A DNA stretch of 64,000 nt from AP-16 sp963755055 (GCA_963755055.1 CAVWIS010000017.1:196519-260518), one strand, 5' to 3'; shown: positions 28,550 through 38,400, numbered from the stretch's first letter. Numbers and translations are program-made. The notes: a model not told the origin generated them from the letters alone.

Positions 28550-30331
28550 TCAGGACGATCCAGCCTCTTGATGCAGCTCGCCACCCCGCATCAAGCGGCG
28601 GGCGATGTCGGCTGTCTGCAGTGACGCGCGTTCGGTCGGTGAATGGGCCGCCAGATAGCGGGCAACCGCGATGAGGATGTGCCGGCCCGCGTCCGTGTCG
28701 CCCCACGCGCCGAATTGCCGGACTCCCGCCTCCAGCATCTGATACGCATGGAAACCTGCATCTTCGCGCAGCACCGCATGCGCGAGCGTGGCGATCAGCG
28801 CCTGCGGCGAATGGCCGAGCGTGAGATGCCGTGCCACCAGGCGTGCGGCGAGATCGACCTGTCTCTGCCGGTCGAAGGCGTCGAGCAAGGCGGCGCCGAT
28901 CGTCTCTGGATCCGCGGGCAGATCATCGAGCTGCTCGCCGCCGTCGCCCGGGATGCGCGCTGGCGGCACATTGAGATAGCGAGCAAGGTAGAGCGCCATC
29001 GCTCCGTGCAATACGCCGCGGACGGCCGTGACGTGAGTGTCGATGTTGGCAGTCCCGATGCGCGTCAGCATCTGGTGGACGGCGTTGGCGTAGGTGAAGA
29101 CGTGATGCGCCGTCTCCCAGTCGGCGTGCTCGTTGGCATTGCCGAAGCGCGCCACCCTGAGCGCGGCCGCGTACGCGAGGGCTTGGCCAAGGTCAGCAGG
29201 AGCGGCACCGGTGCGGATCGCCTCCTTGAGCGCAGCGACGATCCTGTCCGGATCGTCACCGAGCAGCTCTTGAGCAAGCGCGGCGTGGCCCGACCACTTA
29301 CCCGAGCCGCGTCCGGGAGCGAACAGACCCGCGAGTTCGCTGGTCGAGTCCTCACACAACGCAACAAGGTCAACGGGCTGGCGCCAGGCCGTCGATTCCT
29401 CGGCGCCGCGGGCCGCTACCATCTGACCGACGACAGTCGGCAGCAGAGCCGCCGCGTGTTGCCAGCCGACCAGGTCGAGGCACTCGAACGCCTTGTTGAT
29501 GAAGTCGAGCGAGTGCCCGGTGTCGGCGAAAGCCCGCTCGGTCTCGGCGGCGAACAGGGCATCAGCGAGTTCAGCCGGGGAGAAGCCGGCCGCAACCGCC
29601 GTGAGCAGGGTACGCTCGGCGGCCTCGCGATGGCGTACCTTTGTCCAACGCCGCAGCCAGCGTTTGAGCGCGGCCGGATCCGGCCGGCTGCCAAGCGGCG
29701 CGCGTTCCCGTCGCGGCGCCGCGCCGTCGCAGTCCGCCGCCACGCGGCGTGCGCCGTGAAACAGCGCGAGATAGGCTTCCTCCGCTGGCAGCACAGGCAG
29801 GAGATTGGCGAGTGCCGTAAGGATCGTAAGACCCACGCCCCAGCCGTCGCGATTTTGCGCCCCGAACAGTGCCACCTGCCGTACGATTTCGGCCTGCGGT
29901 ACGCCGGCCGCGAGCTGACCATGCACGGCCTTGGCAATGACGAGGCCGAGGTCGTGGGCGAGGCCGTTCGCAAGCCGCTGATGCCAGTGCGCGGCGGGAT
30001 CGGCATGAGTGAACGTGGTCTTCACCCAGACGTTACCATTGCGCACCTCGACCGGGCAGATCGGCACGTCGTCCGCCCAGAGGTCGAAGGTGCAGCCACT
30101 TTCGAGATCGAAGCGAGCGTGGTGCCAGTGACAGGTCAAGATGCCGTCCTCGACGCTGCCGCGCTCGAGCGGGAAGCCCATGTGCGGGCACCGATTGTCG
30201 AGGGCGAAGACGCGCCCGCGGTCGTAGATGACGAGGATCGGACGATGGCCACCGTGCACGACGAGCTGCCCCTTGATCTTCAGCTCCTCAAGGGTGCCCG
30301 CCAGCGCAAATTCCTTGCTGGGCATGTCCAT
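28550..30331 (-). CDS. Rieske 2Fe-2S protein with a large helical C-terminal domain
   Basis: Residues 1-105 form a Rieske domain of the ferredoxin type, with cluster ligands Cys48-Pro-His50 and Cys67-His-Trp-His70 (CPHMGFPLE, CHWHHARFD). The remaining 480 residues are almost entirely helical and rich in His, Asp and Glu (GHSLDFINKAFECLDLVGWQ, WETAHHVFTYANAVHQML, DTHVTAVRGVLHGAMALYLA). They resemble no ring-hydroxylating alpha subunit I know. GGGAGG with seven-base spacing selects the start at 30331. A cofactor-binding or oxidase role for the C-domain is possible but unproven. It faces an S41 peptidase across a 347-base gap. Confidence 0.8.
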   Translation of the reverse strand: MDMPSKEFALAGTLEELKIKGQLVVHGGHRPILVIYDRGRVFALDNRCPHMGFPLERGSVEDGILTCHWHHARFDLESGCTFDLWADDVPICPVEVRNGNVWVKTTFTHADPAAHWHQRLANGLAHDLGLVIAKAVHGQLAAGVPQAEIVRQVALFGAQNRDGWGVGLTILTALANLLPVLPAEEAYLALFHGARRVAADCDGAAPRRERAPLGSRPDPAALKRWLRRWTKVRHREAAERTLLTAVAAGFSPAELADALFAAETERAFADTGHSLDFINKAFECLDLVGWQHAAALLPTVVGQMVAARGAEESTAWRQPVDLVALCEDSTSELAGLFAPGRGSGKWSGHAALAQELLGDDPDRIVAALKEAIRTGAAPADLGQALAYAAALRVARFGNANEHADWETAHHVFTYANAVHQMLTRIGTANIDTHVTAVRGVLHGAMALYLARYLNVPPARIPGDGGEQLDDLPADPETIGAALLDAFDRQRQVDLAARLVARHLTLGHSPQALIATLAHAVLREDAGFHAYQMLEAGVRQFGAWGDTDAGRHILIAVARYLAAHSPTERASLQTADIARRLMRGGELHQEAGSS

Positions 30332-30678
30332 GAGCATACCTCCCATTGTCACTTTGGGGCCGCTGCAGGTACTCCGCAACATAGGCATCCTCTCGCGCAA
30401 AGGCGAGAGAATGCCATGGGGGGCTGCGCAAAAGGGCGCGAACAGCCATGACGAGATGGCCCAAGGTATTTCAAAAATGCGATACAAACGCTCGCACCTC
30501 TTCCAATCTTTCTGGCGATCCCTTTATGCTATTTGACTATCAGTCCGAACGATCGGATGGAGCCTCGAAACGGCAGGCTATACACCCTGACCAGGCAAAC
30601 ACCATGAAAGTTAGAAGAGAGCTTGTTCATCATCACGTGCCAACCTGATGTGAAGCGACGAGCTCCAAAGGTTGTACG
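30332..30678. promoter_or_regulatory. Divergent promoter region
   Basis: This gap separates the leftward Rieske gene from the rightward S41 peptidase gene and is noticeably AT-richer than its neighbours around 30480-30620. No operator or hairpin was identified. Confidence 0.35.
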
Positions 30679-31956
30679 ATGAAGGAGGCAATCAACTCAG
30701 CACCGTCGCGCCGCCACTTTTTGCGGCTAACATCAATGGCTGCGGCTTCAGCCCTGGCTCCAGCCTGGGCCGAGCAGCTAGAACCAGCGGATTCGGCCAC
30801 ATCCCAGCCCGTGTCCGCACGCATCGCCACGTTCGAGGAGGTATGGCGGACCGTCCGAGACCGATTCTACGATCCGCACCTACACGGGCTCGATTGGTCG
30901 GCTGTTCGGGAACGTTACTTGCCAGACGCCACACGGGCAAGTTCCGAAGAGGCGCTGGCCGGCGTCACTAATAGCATGCTCTCCGATCTGCATGCTTCGC
31001 ACACCCGCTACTACACACGGTACGAACCAGAGTACTACCAGCTTTCCGATATCTTTGCCGGTGCGCTAAGGCGACGCGGACTGGAACGCGCTTTTCCGGG
31101 TGGCCGTATCTCCTATCCCGGCATTGGCATCCTCTCGCGTCTCGACATGCAGCGCCGCAGCGTGATTACCGGTGTTATAGAAGGCACGCCGGCCCAACAA
31201 GCCGGCCTATTCCCTGGCGATGTGATCGTCTTCGCCGACGGTGCACCGTTTCAGCCGGTACAGTCATTCCGCGACAAAATTGCCAAGGAAGTCGTGCTTG
31301 GCCTGCGTCGTGCCGGCGCGTTTATGCAAATATCGGTTACCCCGGTCGATATTGAGCCCAACAAAATGTTCTTGGACGGCCTGAAGGCGAGTGCCCGTAT
31401 AATACGGGCCAACGGCCGAAGCATCGGCTATGTTCATGTCTGGTGCTACGCTGGCTCCGTGTATCAGCGGACGCTCGAGCATCTTCTATCGCAAAGTCCG
31501 CTGAACGACGCCGACGCGCTGATCTGGGACCTGCGCGATGGCTGGGGCGGCGCGATTCCCGAGTATCTTGATTTGTTCAACACGCGAGCGCCGACGATGC
31601 AAGTCACTGATCGCAATGGCGCCAGCGAACTCCGGAACGTGAAGTGGCGCAAGCCTGTCGCCATGCTTGTCAATGGTGGCACCCGCAGCGGCAAGGAGAT
31701 CCTTGCCTATGGCTTCAAAAAATACCGGCTTGGCGAGGTCATCGGTACCCGTACCGAGGGAGCTGTCCTCGCTGCGACGGCATTCCTCATTGGCGGCGGC
31801 TTGCTGTTGCTCGCGGTCCAGGACGTGCATGTCGACGGCGAGCGGCTGGAAGGCGTTGGCGTCGCACCCACGATCGAAGTCCAAGCTGACACGGGCTCCA
31901 TGGATCGTAGTGATCCTCAACTCAATCGTGCAATCGCGGTCCTATCCAGGGTCTGA
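30679..31956 (+). CDS. Exported S41 family (C-terminal processing) peptidase
   Basis: The 425-residue protein starts with a twin-arginine-like signal (SRRHFLRLTSMAAASA). A tricorn/S41 N-terminal helical region (VWRTVRDRFYDPHLHGLDW) is followed by a PDZ domain (VITGVIEGTPAQQAGLFPGD) and the peptidase core. The catalytic Ser-Lys region is VNGGTRSGKEILAYGFKKY, with the strand IGYVHVWCYAG before it. The family's DLRxNxGG motif reads WDLRDGWGGA here. It would cut periplasmic proteins near their C-termini. It is monocistronic, lying upstream of glgCA without obvious functional link. Confidence 0.85.
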   Translation: MKEAINSAPSRRHFLRLTSMAAASALAPAWAEQLEPADSATSQPVSARIATFEEVWRTVRDRFYDPHLHGLDWSAVRERYLPDATRASSEEALAGVTNSMLSDLHASHTRYYTRYEPEYYQLSDIFAGALRRRGLERAFPGGRISYPGIGILSRLDMQRRSVITGVIEGTPAQQAGLFPGDVIVFADGAPFQPVQSFRDKIAKEVVLGLRRAGAFMQISVTPVDIEPNKMFLDGLKASARIIRANGRSIGYVHVWCYAGSVYQRTLEHLLSQSPLNDADALIWDLRDGWGGAIPEYLDLFNTRAPTMQVTDRNGASELRNVKWRKPVAMLVNGGTRSGKEILAYGFKKYRLGEVIGTRTEGAVLAATAFLIGGGLLLLAVQDVHVDGERLEGVGVAPTIEVQADTGSMDRSDPQLNRAIAVLSRV

Positions 31957-32420
31957 TCCTCGGGAGGCAGCCTGCTGGCTCTTACATTGTTCCGGAGGAC
32001 CGGACGCCACCAGTGGAATGCTGCTTGCCTGAGCATTCGCGCCCACGGCAGCTAGATTAGAGCTAGTCCACTCGTGTGCCCAATCGCCTCGGTTAGCGCA
32101 GGTGGGGCGACAAGTCTGAATTTGGAGGTAGATCGGAAGTAGCCGGCCGACTGCAAAATCGACGCGAATGACCTTCAGGCGACCGCAAGCTTTCGATCGA
32201 CTTCCGGTTTGCGCCAGAAGCATTCATTCGATTCGGTGTGACAGCGTACCAGGCGAACACCGACTTCCGTGGAATGACCAAGCTTCAGCAGCTCGGCCGT
32301 CTTACATACCACTTTCCGATCAACCATTCGTCCCGCTACTATCGGCCCGTGGCCCGCGATCCTGCCTTCCGGATAAGAGAAGGTTTCGGGGGCATGCGTT
32401 GTGGTTCCAGGGAGGACAAA
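31957..32420. other. Non-coding stretch upstream of glgC
   Basis: About 460 bases hold no recognised gene. The frame in phase with glgC is open from 32238 but its translation has no family features. The GGAGG at 32411 belongs to glgC. Confidence 0.4.
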
Positions 32421-33683
32421 ATGGCCACGATGATAAACGAACCACTCTCACGCCATGCCCTCGCCTTCGTTCTTGCGGGCGGTCGCGGAAGTCGGCTCCT
32501 TGAGCTTACCGACAGGCGCGCCAAGCCGGCGGTATATTTCGGCGGAAAATCGCGCATCATCGATTTTGCCCTCTCCAACGCGGTGAACTCCGGAATTCGC
32601 CGGATCGCGGTTGCAACCCAATACAAGGCTCACAGCCTGATCAGGCATCTGCAAATGGGCTGGAACTTCTTTCGTCCGGAGCGGAACGAGAGTTTCGATA
32701 TCCTGCCGGCGAGCCAGCGCGTCTCGGAGACGAACTGGTACCTCGGAACGGCTGACGCCGTTTATCAGAACATCGACATCATCGAGTCGCACGATGCCAA
32801 ATTCATCGTGCTTCTCGCCGGAGATCACATCTACAAGATGGACTACGAACGCATGCTGAAGCAGCATGTCGAGCAACGCGCCGACGTCACCATCGGCTGC
32901 CTCGAGATGCCGCGCGCGGAGTCGAGCGGCTTCGGGATCATGCACGTGGACGACAATGGCATCGTCCTATCCTTTCTCGAGAAGCCGGCCGATCCGCCGC
33001 CGATGCCTGGCAAACCCGACAAGTCATTGGCCAGCATGGGGATCTATGTATTCGATTCGAAATTCCTGTTCGACGAGTTGCGGCGTGACGCGAACGACCC
33101 GAATTCGAGCCATGATTTCGGCAAGGACCTGATTCCCTACCTCGTAAAGAATGGCCGGGCGGTGGCGCACCAATTCTCCACCTCCTGCGTCAGGTCCGAC
33201 GACGATCCACGGGCCTATTGGCGGGACGTGGGAACCGTGGATGCCTACTGGGCCGCCAACATTGACCTCACCGACGTCCTCCCCGAGCTCGATCTTTACG
33301 ACCGCGCATGGCCGATCTGGACCCATGCCGAGATCACGCCTCCCGCCAAATTTGTTCACGATGAGGATGAGCGGCGCGGACAGGCGGTGACTTCGCTTGT
33401 CTCCGGAGGATGCATCATATCTGGCGCCGCATTGCGCCGCTCCCTGCTTTTCACCGGGGTGCACGTCAATTCGTATGCAAACATGGAAAATGCCGTCGTC
33501 ATGCCTTACGTGAATGTGGGCCGGCGTGCGCGGTTGAAGAATGTCGTGATCGATCGCGGCGTTCAAATCCCGGAAGGTCTCGTTGTTGGCGAAGATCCCG
33601 AACTCGATGCGAAACGGTTTCGAACCACCCCGCACGGCATCACTCTCATTACGCAGCCGATGATCGACAGGCTCGATGCATGA
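32421..33683 (+). CDS. glgC: Glucose-1-phosphate adenylyltransferase
   Basis: The 420-residue enzyme makes ADP-glucose from ATP and glucose-1-phosphate, the committed step of bacterial glycogen synthesis. The nucleotidyltransferase signature is FVLAGGRGSRLLELTDRRAK, followed by PAVYFGGKSRIIDFALSNA and GTADAVYQN. The C-terminal left-handed helix domain has the regular SGAALRRSLLFTGVHVNSYA pattern. ATG at 32421 follows GGAGG by five bases; upstream in-frame residues are not family-like. The stop overlaps the glgA start by ATGA, so the two genes are translationally coupled. Allosteric control by glycolytic intermediates is usual for the family. Confidence 0.97.
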   Translation: MATMINEPLSRHALAFVLAGGRGSRLLELTDRRAKPAVYFGGKSRIIDFALSNAVNSGIRRIAVATQYKAHSLIRHLQMGWNFFRPERNESFDILPASQRVSETNWYLGTADAVYQNIDIIESHDAKFIVLLAGDHIYKMDYERMLKQHVEQRADVTIGCLEMPRAESSGFGIMHVDDNGIVLSFLEKPADPPPMPGKPDKSLASMGIYVFDSKFLFDELRRDANDPNSSHDFGKDLIPYLVKNGRAVAHQFSTSCVRSDDDPRAYWRDVGTVDAYWAANIDLTDVLPELDLYDRAWPIWTHAEITPPAKFVHDEDERRGQAVTSLVSGGCIISGAALRRSLLFTGVHVNSYANMENAVVMPYVNVGRRARLKNVVIDRGVQIPEGLVVGEDPELDAKRFRTTPHGITLITQPMIDRLDA

Positions 33684-35140
33684 CGTCGCTTCGCGTTCTT
33701 GCGGTCGCCTCCGAAATCTATCCGATCGTCAAGACGGGGGGCCTTGCCGACGTCGTCGGCGCGCTCCCGACCGCGTTGCGAGCGTACGACATCGAAACGC
33801 GGACCCTGGTGCCGGGATATCCCGATGTCATCAAGGCGCTTCCAGAAGCGGAGGAGCTCCTCCATGTGCCGCATTTTTTTGGCGGACCAGTCCGCCTGCT
33901 CGGTGGCTCGCATGGGAACCTCGACTTGCTCGTGCTCGATGCGCCGCATCTCTTTGCGCGGCCCGGCAACCCCTATGTCACCCCGGACGGCAAGGATTGG
34001 CCGGACAACGGCGTGCGCTTTGCCGCGCTTTCGCGGATGGCGGCCGAAATCGGCCAGGGCGCCATTCCGTCATTCGTGCCTGACGTCGTGCACGCCCATG
34101 ATTGGCAGGCTGGACTGGCGCCTGCCTATTTGCACCTTGCCCATCAGCCCCGGCCCGCCACCGTGATGACGGTTCACAATCTGGCCTACCAGGGCAAGTT
34201 TCCGCATCAAATGCTTGACGCGTTCGGCTTGCCGCCTGAATCTTTCTCGATTCACGGCGTCGAATATTACGGAATGATCAGCTTCCTGAAAGCGGGCCTG
34301 CAATTCTCGGATCGCATCACGACGGTTTCGCCGACCTATGCGCGCGAGATTCAGACAGATGAGGGAGGCATGGGGCTGGGTGGGTTGCTGCGCGAACGAT
34401 CACAGGTCTTGAGCGGCATCCTCAACGGCATTGATATTTCCGTCTGGAACCCCGAAACCGATCCCGACATCGCCGCTCGTTTCAGCGCGACAGAGCTGGA
34501 GTCCCGTGCGGCGAATAAATTGGCCCTCCAGCGCCGGCTTGGTCTTGATCCATCCCCAAACGCCCCGCTGCTGGGCGTGGTGAGCCGACTGTCCTGGCAG
34601 AAGGGACTGGATATCCTTCTCGAGAACGTCCCGACGATCCTCGGCGAAGGGATGCAGTTGGCCTTGCTTGGGAGCGGAGATCCGGATCTCCAGGATCGTT
34701 ATCAGGCGGCCGCAAAAGCGAACGCGGGCCGGATAGCGGTTCTGATCGGCTACGACGAAGCTCTCGCCCATCTCATTCAAGCCGGCGCGGACGCCCTCGT
34801 CGTGCCGTCACGCTTCGAACCATGCGGCTTGACCCAGCTTTGCGCCTTGCGATATGGCGCTATCCCGATCGTATCGCAGGTCGGCGGCCTTGCGGATACT
34901 GTCATTGACGTGGAAGAGGCCGACATGGCCGGTGGCGCTGCAACCGGCTTCAAGTTTGGGCCAGTCACGGCCGAAGCTCTCGCTGGCGCCCTGCACCGAG
35001 CCAATATCCTGTGGCACGACCAGCAAGCCTGGCGAAGGTTGCAGCACAATGGCATGTCGACGGATGTATCATGGCGCAATCGGGCAAGCCGCTACGCCGC
35101 CCTGTATCGCGATGTCGTCGCGGGCCGCCGGAAACAGTAA
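33680..35140 (+). CDS. glgA: Glycogen synthase (ADP-glucose dependent)
   Basis: The 486-residue GT5 enzyme extends alpha-1,4-glucan from ADP-glucose. The ADP-glucose-binding motif KTGGLADVVGALP sits at the N-terminus, with HAHDWQAGLAPAYL and VHNLAYQGKFP further on. The C-terminal domain has VSRLSWQKGLDILL, and PSRFEPCGLTQLCALRYG with the conserved Glu. The length is normal. It overlaps glgC by four bases. Other glycogen genes (glgB, glgX, glgP) are not in the window. Confidence 0.97.
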   Translation: MTSLRVLAVASEIYPIVKTGGLADVVGALPTALRAYDIETRTLVPGYPDVIKALPEAEELLHVPHFFGGPVRLLGGSHGNLDLLVLDAPHLFARPGNPYVTPDGKDWPDNGVRFAALSRMAAEIGQGAIPSFVPDVVHAHDWQAGLAPAYLHLAHQPRPATVMTVHNLAYQGKFPHQMLDAFGLPPESFSIHGVEYYGMISFLKAGLQFSDRITTVSPTYAREIQTDEGGMGLGGLLRERSQVLSGILNGIDISVWNPETDPDIAARFSATELESRAANKLALQRRLGLDPSPNAPLLGVVSRLSWQKGLDILLENVPTILGEGMQLALLGSGDPDLQDRYQAAAKANAGRIAVLIGYDEALAHLIQAGADALVVPSRFEPCGLTQLCALRYGAIPIVSQVGGLADTVIDVEEADMAGGAATGFKFGPVTAEALAGALHRANILWHDQQAWRRLQHNGMSTDVSWRNRASRYAALYRDVVAGRRKQ

Positions 35141-35380
35141 CACCGCATTTGCCGAGCGGCCGCTTTGCGCCAGAAGCGGTTGTTCGTTGGAGGGCAGCTT
35201 TTGACAGCGTAATAGCTGCTCGTGGCGGCCTCGAATAGTTCATTTACCAAACAACACAAATCACCAGAAACCACGTCGCCTAACTTGGGCTCAAGAATTT
35301 CCACGCATGCTCGTCGAAGGACGTGCGGGGAAATGGCCGTTTTGCAGGATGGGAGTTCTCGAAATTGATTGGGGGGTGAA

Positions 35381-35830
35381 ATGAAAGTTACGCAGCTCTA
35401 TATCGTTCGCCACTTGCTTATCGTTACTTACGGTCTTATCGGCGTGACATTGCTGGCGATCGGCGCGAATGCGGCATTGGATCTGCGCACCTCCGAAGCC
35501 GCAAAAGTGGTGCCCGCCCGGGAAACAGCCAGCGCTATCCAACTCGCGCTCATCATCGGCAATGGCAATTACCCGGACGCCGCCGAGCGACTAGATCAAC
35601 CCATCAACGACGCAAGCGGTCTAGCTTACGCAATGCGCCGCCACGGATTCGATGTCGATGTGGTGGAGGACGCGACCAAGGCAGATATGGCTCACGGCAA
35701 CTCCGATCCATTCAATCCGGACGGCACGAACTTCAACCTGACGGTTGACGCCGCCGTTCGCGATTCTGTCAGCGGCACCCCATCCCATCGATCAAATCTT
35801 TGTGAAGTCCAGCTGGTGCGTGCATCTTGA
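35381..35830 (+). pseudogene. Truncated caspase-like (peptidase C14) protein
   Basis: The product has an N-terminal hydrophobic segment (LLIVTYGLIGVTLLAIGANA) and then the start of a caspase fold, ALIIGNGNYPDAAERLDQP, INDASGLAYAMRRHGFDVDV. The first strand and first helix are normal, but the catalytic His (SGHG) and Cys (DAC) are absent. After residue about 107 the sequence changes to an unrelated GNSDPFNPDGTNFNLTVD tail. An internal deletion probably joined two parts of a larger gene. GGGGTGAA precedes the ATG. Confidence 0.65.
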
Positions 35831-36153
35831 GGGAGAGAGTCGATTTCAATTTCTCGAACGCGCGCTGCGTTGAGCATAGCTCCCACCGTCTGGCGCGCCT
35901 GCGTTGGGGTTGTGTAGGGAGCGTCAGAGCCGGCAAATCAAAGCCGGCGCTTCTTAATGAGGTGGCTGACCGTCCGTCAGCAGCAGCCGAGTTTTGCAAC
36001 AATCTGCCTTCAGCCGAACGCGGATACCTTTGCCGAAATGCACCGTTTCATTGCCGTGGCGGCCTGCGAGGAGTAGCCTTCCTGCCCAGGCGGTCGCGCA
36101 CCGCTCACGGCGCCGCGCTCCGCCTGAGCTCCATCATCAGATTGGAGGGCACC
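35831..36153. other. Non-coding stretch
   Basis: These 323 bases follow the truncated caspase-like gene and precede a GGAGG-ATG start at 36154. No gene, hairpin or operator was recognised. Confidence 0.4.
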
Positions 36154-36330
36154 ATGCGGGTGATTTTTCCCTTGCCGCCGCTTCTCGTCGCAGGTGCGGC
36201 GCTGGGCGGCTTGTTTGCACCGTTCGCCGTTGGCAGCGTCCCGACCGACAGCATAGGCATCGCCGCCTACCGAGCGGCTAGTTCGGCGCCGACGTCCCCA
36301 TCTGTCATGGGTCGGCGTCGGCCGGCGTAA
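36154..36330 (+). CDS. Short signal-peptide reading frame, probably the detached start of the TPR gene
   Basis: Starting from a good ribosome site (TTGGAGGGCACC), this 58-residue frame encodes a classic signal peptide (MRVIFPLPPLLVAGAALGG) and then low-complexity residues before a stop. The TPR protein starting at 36339 has homologues that are exported, but its own start lacks a signal. A single frameshift between about 36271 and 36330 would fuse the two. I regard it as the likely true N-terminus of the next gene. Confidence 0.5.
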   Translation: MRVIFPLPPLLVAGAALGGLFAPFAVGSVPTDSIGIAAYRAASSAPTSPSVMGRRRPA

Positions 36331-36338
36331 CCCGCGTC

Positions 36339-37979
36339 ATGCTGCGCTTGGCCCAGACACGCACGGAGGTGCCGCAAGCGGAAATGCAGGCCGCCTCGCC
36401 GGCGGCCGCTTTCGCCGGCACAGATCCGCCGCTGTGGGAGGGGCTCGGCGGGGTGACGTACAGGATCACGACCGCGAACGAGCTGGCGCAGTCCTATTTC
36501 AATCAAGGGCTCCGGCTCACCTACGCGTTCAATCACAGCGAGGCGCAGCGCGCCTTCCGCAAGGCGCAGAAGCTCGATCCTGACTGCGCCATGTGCTTCT
36601 GGGGCGAAGCGCTGGTGCTTGGGCCCAACATCAATCTGCCGATGCAGGAAGACGCGGTGGCGCCGGCCTTCGCGGCAGCCGAGAAGGCGCGCATGCTCGC
36701 CCCCAAGGCGAGCCCGCGCGAGCAGGCGCTGATTGCGGCGGTCTCGACCCGCTACGCCAAGGACGCGAAGGCGGACCGGGTGCCGCTCGATGCCGCTTAT
36801 GCGTCAGCCATGGAGAAGGTCGCGGCGCAGTTCCCGGACGATAACGAGATCGCGGTGCTCTACGCCGAATCGGTGATGGACCTCAGCCCGTGGAATTACT
36901 GGCAGCCCGGCGGCCGCGCGCCAAACCAGCAGAGCGGCCCCATCGTGCCGACGCTCGAACGCGTGCTGGCGCGCGACCCGAACCATCCGGGCGCGATCCA
37001 CTATTACATCCACGCGGTGGAGGCGTCGGACCGGCCGGAGCGCGCCGAGCCCTATGCGGACCGGCTGCGGGGGGCCATTCCCGGCGCCGGCCACCTCGTG
37101 CACATGCCGAGCCACATCTACTACCGGGTCGGGCGCTATCTTGACGCGCTGGCCGACAACAAGACGGCGATCGGGGTGGACGAAAAATATCTGGCGGCGA
37201 CCAATGCGCCCATGGGCGTGTATCGTCTCGGGTACTACCCGCACAACGTCCATTTCGTGCTGGCGTCTGCCCAGATGGCGGGCGACGGACCCACCGTCAT
37301 CGCGGCGGCCGAGAAGCTGCGCGGCCTCATCCCCGACGAGGTCGCGCGCGGCATCGCGCTGGTGCAGCCAGTCAAGGCGGCGCCTTACTTCGCCCATGCG
37401 CTGTTCAGCCCTTCCGCCACCGTTCTGGCGCTCCCCGATCCCGGCGACGCCATTCCGTACGTCAAGGCCATGTGGCACTACGCGCGCGGCATTGCCTACG
37501 CGGCGCAGGGCGATTTTACCGCCGCCAAGGCGGAAGCGAATGCGATCGCGGCCCTCGAGGGCGGGGATTTCACGTTGCTCAAATCCTCGGGCGTTCCGGC
37601 ACAGGACGTGCTGGCGCTGGCGCGCACTGTCATCGAAGCCCGCGTCGCGCAGCGTCAGGGCGACAAGGCTGCAGCGATCGAGCGGTTCGAGCGGGCGGCT
37701 GCGCTGCAGGACGGGCTGCCCTACATGGAGCCGCCCTACTGGTATTACCCTGTGCGGCAGTCGCTCGCAGTCGCGCTGATGCAGGCCGGCCGACTCGACG
37801 AAGCGGAGGAGCAGTTCCAGCGCGCGCTGAAGCGCGCCCCAGGCAACGGCTGGTCGTGGTACGGGCTTGCCGAACTCTATAGGGCGCGCGGCAAGGCCGA
37901 CCAGGCGAGCAAGCTGGAAGCGGATCTTGCCAAGATGTGGATCGGCGACCGACAGCAGTTGGAACTGTCGAAGTTGTGA
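36339..37979 (+). CDS. TPR repeat protein, probably exported
   Basis: The 546-residue protein begins its conserved region at PPLWEGLGGVTYRITTANEL, then AQSYFNQGLRLTYAFNHSEA and CAMCFWGEALVLGPNIN. TPR-type helices continue to the end (LAVALMQAGRLDEAEEQFQR). Homologues with the FNQGLxLxYAFNHxEAxRAF motif are found in many proteobacteria and are thought to be periplasmic. The motif HYYIHAVEASDRPERAEPYA near residue 220 is also family-typical. The function is unknown. A strong hairpin follows at 38022. Confidence 0.8.
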   Translation: MLRLAQTRTEVPQAEMQAASPAAAFAGTDPPLWEGLGGVTYRITTANELAQSYFNQGLRLTYAFNHSEAQRAFRKAQKLDPDCAMCFWGEALVLGPNINLPMQEDAVAPAFAAAEKARMLAPKASPREQALIAAVSTRYAKDAKADRVPLDAAYASAMEKVAAQFPDDNEIAVLYAESVMDLSPWNYWQPGGRAPNQQSGPIVPTLERVLARDPNHPGAIHYYIHAVEASDRPERAEPYADRLRGAIPGAGHLVHMPSHIYYRVGRYLDALADNKTAIGVDEKYLAATNAPMGVYRLGYYPHNVHFVLASAQMAGDGPTVIAAAEKLRGLIPDEVARGIALVQPVKAAPYFAHALFSPSATVLALPDPGDAIPYVKAMWHYARGIAYAAQGDFTAAKAEANAIAALEGGDFTLLKSSGVPAQDVLALARTVIEARVAQRQGDKAAAIERFERAAALQDGLPYMEPPYWYYPVRQSLAVALMQAGRLDEAEEQFQRALKRAPGNGWSWYGLAELYRARGKADQASKLEADLAKMWIGDRQQLELSKL

Positions 37980-38021
37980 CCCTCAACGCGTGGTGCCGCC
38001 AGGCGGAGGGCGCTGAAATTG

Positions 38022-38053
38022 ACTGCCCGCGGACCTCAATGGCCGCGGGCAGT
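38022..38053 (+). terminator. Hairpin after the TPR gene
   Basis: ACTGCCCGCGG pairs perfectly with CCGCGGGCAGT across a ten-base loop, 43 bases after the stop codon. There is no T-tract, so it may act as a Rho-linked or processing structure. Confidence 0.55.
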
Positions 38054-38070
38054 GCGCGCTGTGGGAGACA

Positions 38071-38400
38071 CAATGTCTCAAATGGGTCATTCGCGTCGTT
38101 TAAGACCTGTCGGCGCTATGTCCGCTCTAACCCAAACAGCAGACATTTCCGGACCCGGTCGGCACTTCGCATTTGTGCCAAATGCGAACTCACGCAGTGC
38201 AACAAACAGCGACGTCATTCGATCACTTCGTCGTCGAGTTCAACTGAGATCGGAGCTTGTGTACTGCGGTCGTTCCCGACGGCCGCAACTGCGACGGCAA
38301 CGGTGTCAATACCGAGAGCATGTGTTTTCCGCTTTTGTCCCCGAAAGCGGAGCTGCGGCCGCCGAGCGGTGGGGAATCCTTATTGCTTCGACCTCTGGTT
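38071..38400 (+). repeat. Degenerate dispersed rhizobial repeat
   Basis: The stretch translates to pieces such as MGHSRRLRPVGAMSALTQTA and HFAFVPNANSR. These resemble a well-known spurious product of a dispersed intergenic repeat in rhizobia (MSALGHKRT...MSALPPKADI...VRFVPKADI). The DNA is too diverged to place its ends. The assignment is by recall of that pattern, not by a search. No real gene is seen here. Confidence 0.4.
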
